Source: Symbiodinium kawagutii (Eukaryota; Sar; Dinophyceae; Suessiales; Symbiodiniaceae). Taken from it: 64,000 bases of DNA. Below the pieces are notes generated by a model. That model saw only the letters and a list, made by a program, of their open reading frames with translations. It did no database searches and was not told where the DNA came from. Below are positions 23,401 to 36,184 of this stretch, in pieces (positions within the stretch are counted from its first letter, which is position 1; each line of letters begins with the position of its first letter). The stretch covers positions 726,946 to 790,945 of the forward strand of contig VSDK01021871.1 in the NCBI GenBank assembly GCA_009767595.1. The letters are read 5' to 3'. A program made the translations under genes and the position numbers.

Positions 23401-24464
23401 CAAGTTGGAATTCCACACCCGCAAGCACCTACATGCGCGAAAGCGAAAATGTACAAGGTGTTGAAAGAGATTTCAGAGGAAGTAAAGCAGGGGCAAAGAT
23501 GTGATACCAGCTTAGCTGTGGGCGGGCGCGTTCGAAACCCTGAGATGAAAAAACTGTTGGCAAAACAGTTAGGCCAAGGCTTACAGTCTCTGGAGGGGGC
23601 TTCGATGGTGGATTTGAAAACGGGTAGGATCTCATCGAAAAAAACAAAAAGGGAAAAGACACAAGAAGAGATGGCTATTGGTGAAGTGAAAAAAATGTCT
23701 TCGAAGTTTCCTGGCTTTAGAGCTGAACAAAAGTGTTGTTCAATCATACGGAATATATTGGTTCGATTTGTTTTCCAATACATGTTCGCTAAGGTTGAAA
23801 AAACTCAACAAGGATATCCCAGGATGCTTGGATGAGATGACCGCCTACAAGGTTCGAAATTCCAAAGAGTTGGTATCTGGTCTTACTTCTTAGGTAATGC
23901 AGGTGTCACCGATCCTTTATATTTCATGGAGTAGTGTTCTGCATCGTATCTCGACTCTTCTTCCGATGTACCATCCATGAGTCCAAGGTAAGTGCGCTAC
24001 TTGGACATGTTCACGTGGTCGAGCAGCATCTGGAGGATGTCCAGGACAAATTGGATATAGCTCCATCGGAGGTGGTGCCCGATGAGCTCTATGATCTTAG
24101 GTTGAATTAACATATGTTGACCCTGATATACATGTCAACTCCCATAGAGTGTTCCAATGAAAGTTGAGAAATTCATATCACATTAATCGATCATAGCATG
24201 CATGCACCTGTCATTTTTTGGAGCATAAGTCGGTAGATTCTTGAGTTTACTAAGGACTTTCTGGATGAGATCAAAGCCTCAGTCGCACCAGTGGAAACTG
24301 ACTTGAGAGACGCAAAGCGTCGAGTCAACGTAGCAAAGGGTCCCAAGAAGAATAGGGCGCAGAAGGTAGCTGAAGTTGAAGTATCTCAAGCCAATGGTTT
24401 TTCGGGGGATGAGGATGAACCTGATGACGATGATGTAGCTGATGAATCTGGCGAGGATCGCTAA
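20401..24464 (+). CDS. Lys/Glu repeat protein fused to a dinoflagellate family with HPQAP motif
   Basis: A nine-exon model that mostly joins in phase: 20401-~22260, 22406-~22549, 22677-22924, 23044-23155, 23248-23323, 23399-~23690, ~23794-23880, ~23982-24100 and 24255-24464 (stop TAA). Exon 1 encodes long alternating repeats of KMKEAEKTTGKDEEKGK type, predicted to be disordered and highly charged. Later exons encode ordered, helical sequence (SRLMQLSQEQKDNIQQMA, LLQLEQRYGNSADAQEFIQE, GIPHPQAPTCAKAKMYKVLK). The end is acidic (GDEDEPDDDDVADESGEDR). The intron after 23155 starts with GA and the one after 23323 with GC, donors known in dinoflagellates. Exons 3-9 resemble an abundant unnamed dinoflagellate family that I recall from Symbiodinium-type gene models. 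Function unknown. An upstream first exon with the start codon is missing from this model. Confidence 0.5.
20577..21980. repeat. Coding higher-order tandem repeat (129/177-bp units)
   Basis: The anchor TCGAAG of each unit lies at 20577, 20706, 20883, 21012, 21189, 21366, 21495, 21672, 21801 and 21975. Unit lengths are therefore 129, 177, 129, 177, 177, 129, 177, 129 and 174. Short and long units alternate with one break. Every length is a multiple of three, so the frame is kept. The long unit carries an extra block (KKITPKEGDESAKETTS). Confidence 0.85.
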
Positions 24465-25251
24465 AGGTTCTGTGTGCTGTGATCAACAACTTTACTGAGT
24501 CTGGTGTTTTCCCTGTGATCCAGTCCAGCAGTTCAAATCATTTTTGGACCCAGTACAGTATCTTGTGTTGACCAGCTGACTCTTGACACGTGTTTTTCAT
24601 CATGCTTCTTTCCATAGAATTAATCTCATGCTATATTAATCTACATTAAACCGATTGATAAAAACACGTGTTTGAAGTATCAGCGTCAACTCTGCGAACC
24701 TACGTGCATCCAGCCTTAGATCAATTGATTATGATGATCACCAATCCACCATCAACCATGATTCCCGTGGCTGGTTCATGTTTTTGGGGGTGAAGACGAT
24801 CAACATGATCGTGAACCATTTCTGAAGTTTGACATCTTGGCACAAATGCCATGGATGATTCAGTGCGGGGTCACAAACCTTAGGCAAACAAACATGAAGT
24901 GAGAAAAGGCCTTGTGCACAACATCTTCCACAAGCAATCTTTCCATGTGGTAGGACATTGTGCTGGTAGTTTGCTAGCTGTTTTTGGTATATGGTCCACT
25001 CCAGATTGCCACGGTTCTCTACAAGTCAAAATCGTTGCGAGTTGACCTTTGTTTCCTGTGCTTTTCATATTTCATGAATGGAGCATTGGAGCTGCGTGCA
25101 TGCTATGTTTTGACTCAGGGGTCACTCAGGGGGAGTGGAGTGAAAAAACAATAGATATTGATCACTATCCCATACCATGTGATTACAAAGCTTAAATCTA
25201 TTGAATTCAACCGTTCTAAATCAAGACTTGGTCTATGTATATTCTCTGCAG
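24465..25251. other. Intergenic stretch without recognised gene
   Basis: AT-rich spacer between the Lys/Glu repeat gene and the next gene. No exon-like frame, only scattered short open frames on both strands. Confidence 0.5.
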
Positions 25252-28189
25252 TCATGGATCTCGTGGAAGATATTCTCGAACTGGGACAGCAGGTGAGTTG
25301 GCTGCAAGAGTCACACTTGATTTTTGCCGTGAATGTTCACTGATATACAATAAGTGCTATGTGAACCTAAACTTCCAACACACTGATCTGGCTGAGGTGA
25401 GCGTAACAAAATTGATGAAAATGTTCCACCGAATCCGAAAGAGATTTCCTAGAAGATTGCTGCCGCACCTTAGTTGGCAGTTTATATAGATCAGTCCTAT
25501 ACTGCAGAACTGTCAAAGTATATTTTGATCAATGTTGTTTTCACCAGCTCTTATCAGGCAGAATCTGCGTGATTTGATCCGATCTGAACATGATGTTGGC
25601 CGAAACGGACCACGAAATTTTTGGAATTGGGTACATAGACAGCGGTGGCGGCGTATGTTACCATCCCCCATTGAGTGCCTGGGCTTCACTTAATAGATGA
25701 TAGACTGCATACTCGCATATGTGCATATATAGCTGTGCATCTTGCTGGCCCTGAGGGTGCGAACGGTGATGGAGGACAAATCGACCGATGATAGATACTT
25801 CATGGGAACCTGGCATGTATACTTGCCATCCGAAGTGTACTTTGGCGAAATAATGCCAGGTTGGTTTCTGGTAGTTTTTGCACAATGGATCAGTTTGGGT
25901 TGCGCGCTATGCATGAATTACAATGCGTGTGCACAAGGTTTGCCAGCATCTACCACTACGACAAGAAATTGTTTGCAGAACGTTTCCTTGGCCCACCTGG
26001 AGTTTCTTGACATATATACTTGTGAGTCATCCATGGCATAGTGCATATCCATCGTTGTCATTGAAGCCCAGGCTATTGAAGCATTTTGGCAGCACCAGAA
26101 GGAGACCACCTTTTTCAAGAATCACCCCATTCTTTCTGACCCAGTTACTTGGCACAAAGCTCATGCGTGAGTGTGGGCTGATTGCATTGTTCATTCTATC
26201 TTTCGTGATCAAACATCTGAATTCCTAGGCTGTTGATCTTAGCAAATGCGTCCCTCTCATCTATCATGGAGACGACGGTGAAGTGCACCGAAGGCGTAGT
26301 TTCATGGTGACAACCTTTGGGTCAGCGGTGATTCACAAATCACCTTGGGATAGTCGGTACCTCCTCTATTGCACAGACAACTCCAAAAGTTGTTCAAGCA
26401 CTTTTGATACCTTGGATTCCTGGCTAGCGATGTCCTTCATTGAGCTTGGTGAGGGCAAATGGCTTCAACACTCTCCTTGGGGTGAAGAGTTGGGGTACCG
26501 AAATGAGAAAGCTGGTACTTGGATAGCGGATGGGTGGCGTGGGGTGCTTGTAGCATTCCGAGGTGACGAGAAGGCTTTGGCGAAAAGTTTTCATGTGAAA
26601 AACACGTGGGTGAGTGAAGAAGTGTGCTTCACATGCAAGGCTTCACGCTTGTCAGATTCACCGTACTTGTACACAACTTTTGGGAGAAACGCGCAGCATC
26701 GACAAACATGTGTGGACTTTGCTGAGTTTGTGACCCGCAAGTGTGGGGCAAACCCTTGGGTCAGAATTCCTGGTTTTGACCCATCCTGCATCACATACGA
26801 CTGGTTGCATGTCCTGGACCTGTCGCTGATTCCAGATGCTGCTGGATCGGTACTCAGGCTGCAGCCATTCAAGACCTACTGTATGCTTAGATTCGAGCCT
26901 GATATTTTTTGTTTTCCTGATCCTATCTTGCGAAATCTCCTAGGCACTGGTGGAACTATGTAGTGAAGATCATTCTCTTTGGCCTGGTGCGCTTTGGGGT
27001 TGTTCTTTTGTGGAAGTGTGACCTCTGACCTATACCGCAAACTCATCTTTCTCTGCACTAGGTGGCACAGCTGATGAACGACTACGCAGAGCATATGTAG
27101 AGTTCACCAAGCTTTGCAAACAGCACAAAATTCGTTTTTTGGCACCAATGGTTTAGCTGCTGCGCATGCTCAACAGTGCTGCCGCTACTCAGGAAACAGA
27201 GGACAATTCTATTTGATGTTCCTTGGGGGCAAGTGATAGCTTGTTCGCCAAAATTGATCAGTGATGCTGGCTTGCAAGGAAGCAGTTGGTTCCCAAGACC
27301 GGTGCATATCCAACCATCGCCCAGAAGCATTTCAATGGTGCTGACATGACCTTAGTTTTTCACCTGCAAACGCATTTTCTTTCACATGTATTAGTGGTGT
27401 ACCGCTTGATGTACCATGTGCATGTATGTCAAATACCATGGGTGACAACAGCTTGAGGAGTCTGGTGTATTGGCCAAGTGGTTGATGGGAGTGACCGTTG
27501 GTTTAGCTGCTCAACATCCAGACGATCTTCACATGCAACTACGTGCTGCTGTGTTCGTCAATGCCTGTGCTATGAGAGATGCTGTATCGCTAGACCAGGG
27601 GCCAATACTTACACCATCCAACATGCGGAAGCTACAGACTGCGAACTATTTGTTCCACAGTTCCTTGAACTGATGCTTGGTTTGTTTAGAGTTTAGATTT
27701 CACAGCGCTAGTGTTTTGTTGGGTGCGTATATGTGTTGCCAGTCACTGGCTCCTGTGACTTAAGGGCTTGCTGCAGAAGCGGTTGCGAACTGCAAACCTT
27801 TGTGGAAAATTCGTCCGAAACTTCACAAGTGCTTGGGTTGCAGGATATTGTTTTGTGAGATGATGTTTGCTGTTTTGGGATTTCCATCGAGTGTACTCAG
27901 GCTAGACCACATCGTAATGGATGGTGCCGAGAGAATGTCACCACTATGGGTGTCATGCTATGCTGATGAGGACATGGTAGCTTGTCAACTTTTTTGTTTG
28001 CTTTTGGTGGTGTGAGTATAGGTGTGTATGTGAGAGTGTGTTGCATGTTCCACGCTATGTATCTGAACCAAGGTTGGAAAGATAAAATCTATGGCAGTGA
28101 TGGCGACACCGCGTTTACTGGGCCGACAGGTCCTAGAACGATGGGCCTCTTTTGTGGCTATCAGGTGGAGTCGGCAATTGGGAATATGA
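25252..28189 (+). CDS. Uncharacterised transposase-like dinoflagellate protein with CxxC and DWLH motifs
   Basis: An 11-exon model: ~25283-25396, 25551-25690, 25745-25863, 26072-26163, 26229-26849, 27062-27134, 27272-27349, 27458-~27670, 27776-27829, ~27905-27976 and ~28099-28189 (TGA). Seen in order: WHVYLPSEVYF; AIEAFWQHQKETTFFKNHP; YHGDDGEVHRRRSF; GWRGVLVAFRGDEKALAKSF; EEVCFTCKAS (CxxC); ITYDWLHVLDLSLIPD; DERLRRAYVEFTKLCKQHK; KPLWKIRPKLHK; YADEDMV; RWASFVAIRWSRQ. This order matches an abundant dinoflagellate family I know only as hypothetical. The D-x-LH-x2-DL motif and CxxC recall DNA transposases with an RNase H-like core (Plavaka-like), but that link is inference. The junction after 26163 uses a GC donor. 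The start codon is uncertain; 25252 is the first plausible ATG. Confidence 0.5.
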
Positions 28190-28404
28190 AATATTAACTT
28201 AGAAAAGTATAGCGAAGCCCATGGCACTCAATGGTTTCACCACACCATTCCCATTGCCCCACCTTCCAGTTGGCGAAGAGCTCGAGATTGGCCGCCGCAC
28301 CAGGGGAAATGATGAGGGGGGCGGAGGCGATGATGGTGGGAGAACAACAATCAATTCAAAGGATGGATCATTAACCACAACATCCACAACAGTACATGCC
28401 CATG

Positions 28405-28610
28405 CATGATGTTATCTTACAAGTCACCCATTTGATATATACACAAGTGCCCCTTTGATATATAACCAGCTTCTCTAAGTGACTTCTTTTTCCATTTTGT
28501 TAATGGATAAGGCTAAGTGACCCTTAGAACCCCTTGGATATCAAAATGGAAAAAGAAGGCACTTTGAAGAAGCTGGTAGATGGAATATGATATATCATGA
28601 TATATCTATC
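28405..28610. repeat. AAGTGAC-type hairpin element, right member
   Basis: Arms 28466-28499 (CCAGCTTCTCTAAGTGACTT then CTTTTTCCATTTTG) and 28542-28576 are near-perfect inverted copies around a ~40-base loop. GATATATAAC/CACAAGTGCCCC motifs flank them. Related to 11085-11225 and sharing its AAGTGA/GTCACTTAG core with the array at 20.1 kb. It is MITE-like and lies about 220 bp after the stop of the transposase-like gene. Confidence 0.7.
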
Positions 28611-30358
28611 TCTAGAATCAGGGATCGGTCATGCACCAACCATGACCAGAAGTGTAGACCTCTACGGCTTGACCCAATGATGCAGGGTCTACACGTATCG
28701 CCTTCAGGGCAATCCTATTGGTGCTCCTACAATCTGGCGTAGCTCCCAAGCACCAACTCAGATGCTTGGCGGCGATTAGTGAAGCATGATGATTGATACT
28801 GCTGGTTAATGATGGCCGTTAACTTTGCTTAATGATGGCTTACTCAAAAGAAACATCATGATGACTAATGATTAATGGTTGCTGACAGGTGGTTGGGAGG
28901 GAGGCCAGCAGCTGTTCGGGGTATCGGTCTGGAGCTACAGTACAAGTGGTGACCCAACCAAATGATAGATTCATGATGTTTTCTGGTCAATCATGGCTCA
29001 CCACCACATAGCTATTGATAAAAATGGCTACTCTATGGTTGATTTGTGAAGCAGAATGATTCCAAGTAAATGTTTTGGGTCGACTATGGTCATTGAATCA
29101 TTCATGCTACACAGGTTGCGGACATGTCTGTTACTTTTGTTTGCCCTCCCCGTGTAGAGGGCACCAAGGTGAAACTACGAAGCAGTGAGCTTAGGGCAGA
29201 TATGAGCGCCCGGCCTGCTCATGGTTTATGATGATGGTTCATGACGGTTGGTCCCACAACTGAGAATAGAATCCAAGATGAAGACTGTACATCTTGAAAG
29301 TCATTGAGTCCTGACACAGATGGCGGTGGAATTCACTGATGCGTTCTGAAAGGCCTTGTTTTGTTGGGCGCACATGGGATGACATGGCACCAACAAAGAC
29401 AAACCAACAAATACGAACCATATTTTTTCAGCTTTTTGTTAGTTCAAGAAGAGTGACCAGCTACCAGGACAAAAACACGTCAGAATCTACAGCACAGGTC
29501 CACCGAACAGCAGTTTCGGCTCCACCAAGGATACATGTGGCAGCGAAATGGATACCTGCCACCAGTGCTGCTCATTGTGTTGGCGGCCGCAGGTTTCTTG
29601 GTGAAATCTTACCGTGGGTAGCAATGAATGGTGGGAGACACCCAGATAGATTTCAGATGGTAGATCCGTAGAGAAACTGAGGGTGGTTGATTCATATGAA
29701 TCTACCATTATAGATAAAGCATGAGGCCATCATTTGGTGGAACTCAAGTGCTCCGGGATGCTCACTATGCATGGACAAAGGTGCATATCTTCACCAAAAG
29801 AATTCGAAAGACATGGTGGGTTCGCACTCTCCAAGATTGAGACTTTCTTGGAGATGGTCAGTGATAGTGGTTAATCAATGGCTAGTGGTTCGTTGAAATG
29901 ACAATTTAGTTGGTCAGTTATCATTTCAACTAACCACTAGCTAGTTGGTTTCAACTAACCACTAACCACTAACCACTAGATGACCACTAACCAGTTTAGT
30001 GCAGTTTCCCCAGGGTGACCTCTTCACCAATACATCCCTCGACAGAAACAAACCAGCGCAGGCTCCAACACCTCGGAATCCAAGGATCTTGCAGCATATC
30101 AGCATGGGCAAAGCGTGGGGTAACCATTAGTACCCACGGATCAAGCTGGTTCAGCATCCATGATTTGAACCATCCATCAATGATTTGAACCATAAAATAG
30201 CCATCATTTGGTTGGTTCGAATTGCTTGAGCCATCATTTGGTTGGTTCGAGTTCAACCAGAAAATGGCCAGCTCGAACCTCGTGATTCACCATCCATGGC
30301 TCACCACCAGCTTTCCAACCACTCCGGAACCAGCACGGCATCCTCGCGTAGCGCCTAG
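28611..30358. other. Intronic/intergenic DNA with degenerate GGTTGATGG-type repeats
   Basis: Mostly repeat-like sequence, for example tandem CTAACCACTA at 29938-29998 and a direct repeat of GCCATCATTTGGTTGGTTCG at 30201 and 30231. One possible coding end lies near 29510-29621 (GYLPPVLLIVLAAAGFLVK, stop TAG), but other frames are open too, so it is not called. Confidence 0.4.
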
Positions 30359-30445
30359 GCGATGCTTTGGGCGATGTGATTGGAGCCATTTGCACGAGCC
30401 ACGTGGCTGGACCGGTACACAGCTTGCTGTCCAACTGCACCTCAG
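30359..30445 (+). CDS. Exon of unidentified long gene
   Basis: GC-rich island bounded by CGCCTAG and a GTGGGG donor. It encodes GDALGDVIGAICTSHVAGPV, then HSLLSNCTS. First of a series of + strand exons that continues to 62454. Whether they belong to one gene or several is not known. Confidence 0.4.
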
Positions 30446-31984
30446 GTGGGGCAAGCTGCTGGGCTTGGGGGTCTTGGTTGGGATCAGTTGGGTGAGCTAC
30501 ATTGGTTGAGCTAAGTTGGTTGAGTCTTGATGTAGTTGGTGGATCCTTGATGTAGTTGGTTCTTTGATCATCAGAGGTGTTTCTCAAGGCATGGGGGTAC
30601 CTGTAAATCATCGAATGTTCACAGTTTATAGTAGTAGACCAACAGAAACTTGGGGCGTTCCCTATGGGTGGAGAAACTCACATATCATCATATTCTCATG
30701 ATGCTTGAGAATGAGAATGGTTCCTTGAGGGTTACCACTAGTTGAATAATTACTAATTAGGGAAGATTATCATTATCTCGTTGAAAGTCAAAAAATGACC
30801 TGGCAGCGAATGGCTAGGATCTTCGAGTGCCAAATGAATCCACAAAGGGTATGTCTTGGCATGAAGGGATTCCACAATCATCAAGTGTTGATCAATTAAC
30901 TGATTCGTTAATTGGTTGACTGATTGGTTGATTGATTGATACAAAATGAGAGTGAAGTGATGAAATATGGAGCTGTATTGAACGTATGAAGTGAGCATGA
31001 GCCACTGTCACTATTTCGTAGGCAACCAGCAGCCGTGCTTTTGAGGCCTCGAATGGGACCTGCTTGAGTGACTGCTACCACTGACAGTTTCCACCATTAT
31101 GCAAGCAGTACTATAGTCATGAACGTACCAGCCGTAGCAGCATGATACTGTAAGCCTTGAGTGTTGCACACCTCACTATTCTTGACCACCATTCAGCATT
31201 GTCAACCAGCTCGCTGGGTAAGCTAAATGTGGGTTACCACTTGGGTGATGGGTTTGTTATGTACCCTAGCTAAAGCTGATTGATTCAGGTGATAAGTCAA
31301 CCCCCTGCAATACTTCCTGGTGGTGTGGGACCTCTAAGGCATGGTCCATGGGTTATTTTTCCAAGCGCCGGTTTTGCTTCCCCTGCTGCCCTGCTCCAGT
31401 TTTTGTTGCGCTGCTCTCTATGCCTCTTGGATATATTCATGGGTCATGGGTGGGTGTGGCGTCGGCTGAGCGTGAGTTGGTCGAGTCAAAGGGTGGTCAC
31501 AGGTTGATATGACTAACCGTCGGTCGATGAGCATGGGTTGGTCTAACCATGGCTAGTTGGTCGATTTATGTGACATATGGCTGTGAGTCAAAACCCTGTA
31601 CCCCTGGTTCCCCATCATTCACCATTATTTTGCCTATTATTGTGGGTTATTGGCCCCCATTATTGGTTGGTTAATATTGACCCATAGCCATATATGGCTG
31701 ACCATTGGTTGATGAATGTTTGATATTGATTTTACTGGCTTGATTCATTTTGGCTGATTGGTGGTCAATGGTGGTTGACTTTGATAATGGTTGTTGATGA
31801 TTCCATCTCATAGTGAATGATGAACCAGAACTCATCTTAGTCGTAGCTTCCTTCCTTCGGATTAACGACCATGGTTTATGATGGATTATAATGGTTGACG
31901 ATGGTTTACAATGATTGGTTAAGACTGGTTGCTTCTGGTTGCAGAGTGAGGCCCCCGCATGGGACTGCTGATGTAGGATCACAG

Positions 31985-32047
31985 GCCGGTTTCTGGTGGG
32001 CAGAGGCCATGTTAATGGTCTTCTTTCGACCCATTTGGCCAATCCGG
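31985..32047 (+). CDS. Exon-like segment, hydrophobic
   Basis: After ATCACAG the frame reads AGFWWAEAMLMVFFRPIWPI, a possible membrane helix. The donor is unclear. Confidence 0.28.
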
Positions 32048-32329
32048 GGGATACCACTGCTTGGGTTAGCGGAAGTTGATGCTGGGGGTTTGATAGCCAG
32101 CTACAACCAGCAAATGTGGTAGCGCTAGTAAGCTTAGTTCTGAAAGTTTATTCTATATCCTTCTATCAGTGTGAACCATCAACTGCGGAACCCACCAATG
32201 ACAGCAGTTTCTTGAGTTGTTGGTGAAGTCCAGGATTCGTTCGAATCAATGAAGTGCAACTCCGGTAGAACAACCACCACCACCAGAAACTGCAGGAAAC
32301 TTTTAATGCCAACAGAGAAGTCTACCCTT

Positions 32330-32550
32330 GGGCAAGAGACCGATTGCAAGAACGGTGGCAGAAACCGTTGCATCGGTCTCTCAGCATGCTGGGCGTAGAT
32401 CGAGTAGAAATTCCTGGTGGCTGAGGTGTTTGCTGAATCAAAGATATTCTTTCTTCCAGATGATGGCGCTGTTGGGAGTTTTGCTGGCAAGTTTGGACTG
32501 TGTCCAGCTCAACAAGCGGCTCGGTATCCACAGAAGTGGTCAAAGGCCCT
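32330..32550 (+). CDS. Two exon-like segments of unidentified long gene
   Basis: About 32330-32398 encodes GKRPIARTVAETVASVSQHA. About 32455-32550 encodes LPDDGAVGSFAGKFGLCPAQ and onward. The sequence between them has no open continuation in phase. Confidence 0.28.
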
Positions 32551-34538
32551 CTAAAGTTGATGGTTGGTAATGATGGCGAAGGATGGTAGACAATATCACA
32601 TGATGGTCAATCATTCTTGGAAATGGCTGGTGATGATCCCTGATGGTGAACGCGTGTGTTCATGACGCTTGAACATGGAAATCAATAGGCGGTAAGCACA
32701 AGCTGCAGGCCTAACATCCATGATCTGGCGTCCCTCGTGGTGACGTGGGCATGGCCACATCCATGTTTTCGAGATAATCAACATGTACAAATGTCCATAT
32801 GAGCAACCGCTGCGGAAGACATCCCAGGGGACTGGGGCTTGCGCTATACCAACCATCCAGATTTATGGCGCCCCCACAAAAATGACCCAAATAGCCAAGA
32901 TTTATTTGTGTGCAATTTATGGTACCAAGATTTCTTACGAAATGCCTGTTAACTATTGTGGTAAATATTATCAGCCATCAATCAGCCATCAACTAACCAT
33001 CAATCAACCATCAATCAACCATCAATGAAACATCAACTCACCATTGACCATTTTTCGGGGGCACACTGATCTAAGTAGGACCCCTAACGCCATCAACCCA
33101 TGGCGGGAAGCTGAACCTGGTGCTAGACTCTCACGCCTTCGTTTCAACATGCCAGGTCTTTGTAGCAGTAGCCCCTTGGCAGCGTTGAGGAACCGGAGTA
33201 GCATCATAGAACTATGGTTCAAGTATAGCTATTGTTAAACCAGAGTTCTATAAACTATAGTGTTGAACTATAGGTAAACTATAGCTTGTTTGCGTGTAGC
33301 ATGTTAGCTTATATCTATAAACTATAGTTTGACCAGAGTTCTACCATGATCAAGCGTAGTTATACCATTACTCAGCAGTGATGATAACCATCACCATACA
33401 TTGCCCAGTCGTTCTTCAAAACCAAAGTTATACCATTTCCAGCCACAGTTGTACCATGTATATATACCTTTCAAATCAGTCCTGGTTGTTCGACCTTGAA
33501 TTTCAGAAATGTGTGTAGCTACTAGCGTACTGTACAGGACTAAGTGAATTTGAATCTGCAACCGTACTGATGCCCAGTAGTTTCTGGCACTATTGCGGTA
33601 GGCAGGTCGAGGTTTGTGTTTTCGTTGTGATCATCATCCTTGAAGTTGGTTGATGAGAAATTTGTGCAAATCATTTCTGAATCAATCGATCAAATGAACT
33701 GTCAATTGTGGTTCTTGCTTGTGATCCCTGATCACTGACCAGCCCATGGATTGCATGTTTGACCATGAAGCAATGATCGCATTGCTGTTGGTCATCCGTT
33801 GTCGGTGACTGGCTGCTCCAAACTGACTGTACGACACATTTGAGGTGCTACAGGTCGCTCATGGGATCTCATGGGTATGCCCAACTCACCGCGGTGACAC
33901 GGTCCATCCTACCTGTAGGGCAGCTGATAATGATTCATCTCAGAGGGTAGGGACGGGTGCATCATGGCGATCATGGGAGATCCATATATTGAAAGATCCA
34001 AGGAATGTGAGTGATGGTAAGTCACCAGCATGCCACTGGCAACAATTGGGATGGTTTATCAATGTCAGGATCTACCATCAAGCACTGTTCTTTACCTCCG
34101 AGTTTCATTTACCCAAAAGGATGCAGCTAATCACCAACAATATGATGATATGTACCATTATATCGGTCAGTAATAATCATCATGAACCTTTTCTAACCAT
34201 GACCATTACCCACCAACAACTTTGCATAGTCACAGCTTCACCATTACCGACCACAGTCAATACTTGCTCCCTGACTTTAACCAAAGTCACAGTCACAATC
34301 ATACAGCTATAGCTATTCTATTGTGAACCATAGGTGTAGATGGCAATCATGCAGTTGTATTCTATAGGAGCATAGCTATAGTCATATAGTCACCACAGTC
34401 ATGGCACCTTGGCCCTACCATGGCTATTGTCATATAGTCACAGTCACCAAAGTCATGGCATGTCATGGCTATACCGCAGCTCTACCGTGGTGATGAACTT
34501 CGTCAAAGCGCCTTGCTTCAAGCCCTGGCGCCCTGCAG

Positions 34539-34668
34539 GTGCTTGGGATCCTTCCATCCTTCGAGAAGGACACGGGTGGCTCCGATCCCTTCTTCGCCGT
34601 GGTCCTGGGAGGTGCCTTGGATGGCAAGGGCGTGGATGGGAGGTCGGATTTCCCATGGAAATCAGCGG
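34539..34668 (+). CDS. Exon of unidentified long gene
   Basis: Bounded by CCCTGCAG and a GTAAAC donor. 43 codons plus one base: starts VLGILPSFEKDTGGSDPFFA and ends SDFPWKSA. GC-rich against AT-rich surroundings. Confidence 0.42.
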
Positions 34669-36113
34669 GTAAACTCAGCTGGTTGGAAAATCCAGGCATG
34701 GCCTTAGCTGCTTGAGCTGCTACACCAGCATTGAACCTGGTGGTTTTGCCTATCTGGAGTGGTTTTTTGATGCGCTGGAGGTTCATGGAAATAGCCTCAG
34801 TCATGGCCACCCTTTACGGTATGATGACTGCTGTGATTAAAACGGCCGATTTTGTCGGTATATTCTCTGAGATTTTGTCAGCAGTTTTCGGGAAAAATGG
34901 GGTGGTGAATATCCCGACATAGTGGTCCTTCTGCATTTTTCGTGGAGCGAGTGCTCAGTTGTTTCTGCAGTGAGGTTGTGTTCTATGTCAAAGCGAAGTG
35001 GAGGCCCATTGTAAGGTGCTTTCAGTAGTTCTACTCGACCACAGTTCGCAATTTATGTTGACTTCGTGGTGGTAGTATTCCTCAAGCACCGAAAGTGCAG
35101 CCAGCGGTTTTAGAGGGTATTTACAGATCATCCTATGTACTTGGAACATCTTGGGAGGGGAGCATAGTGAGGATTATATGATATAATATGATACGGAATG
35201 GCTAAATGATGGTAAATGAGGACTGATAAGATTATCACAGTGTATGGTCTGCGGACTACATAGAGGTTTGTTTATGTTCCTGTAAAATCATGTCCATGCG
35301 GCATGTCGCGCCCAAAAGTCGTGATCAAACTCACCATGTTAGTGACAAATCATTCGTGTCTATGAGTTTGCATTTGTTGAGATATTTGTTCGCTAGACTG
35401 GCATCCCGCCATGTTAGAGAATGTCTTCTAAATTCTGGACACTTCACCTCACTCGCAATCTGAGACCATTTCAAGTTTTTGTGACATGAGAAATGTGGGT
35501 TCCGGTGCATGACGCTGTGCAGGGGTCATAAAGGGCCCATATTTGGGATGCGACAGTACGCATTTGTTGAGTGTTGATGGCGGTCAATCACCATGAGAAG
35601 TGAGGGTCAATAGAGGTAGATGATAGTTAATGGCGAATTAGACTGGTTGATGATCAAGCATCACCGGTCACAGGCAGTGCTGCACATCCATCAGTAAAGA
35701 CTTGTGGGACCCCATGACCCACTAGACTGTCATGGTCAACGGAAACTGTTGGTTCGGCCGTGCACAAAGTCCTTCGCTGACAGGTTGTGTGTCTGGACCC
35801 TTCAATAACTGTAGTCAGCAAGAGGTTGCTTAATACTGGCCGATGGCTGAGAGCGAGGCCAGGAGCCATTCAGGGTATCCCTTTAAAGGCCGGGGGAGCG
35901 AGGTCAGGAGCGGCCCCTAGGAGTGGCCGTTCACAAAGTGGTAGATGTGGTTCCGTCGCTTAGGCAGCTGTATCTTCAATGCAGTGACGTGGCTGCGAGA
36001 GGGATTGCTGCTGCACATAGCTGGAGCAAGACTGTTTGGCTGGTTGGTTGGGGTTGGTTAGTTGATGTTGGTTTGATTTTGCTTGGTGTGGGTTGATGCG
36101 GATTGGTAGCAAG

Positions 36114-36184
36114 GTTTGGTTCACTGCCAGCGATGACCTGCAGATTGGCGCACGGAATTTCTCCCATCAGTTCTTGTTCCAGAT
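36114..36184 (+). CDS. Exon of unidentified long gene
   Basis: After GTAGCAAG the frame reads VWFTASDDLQIGARNFSHQF and then LFQ. It ends at a GTAGTC donor. Other frames here are also open for a short distance, so the frame choice is tentative. Confidence 0.33.

Noticed and set aside
31740..31760. Spliced-leader relic (ATTTTGGCTGA)
   Set aside because: Only part of the dinoflagellate leader motif matches and the diagnostic CTCAAG end is absent.
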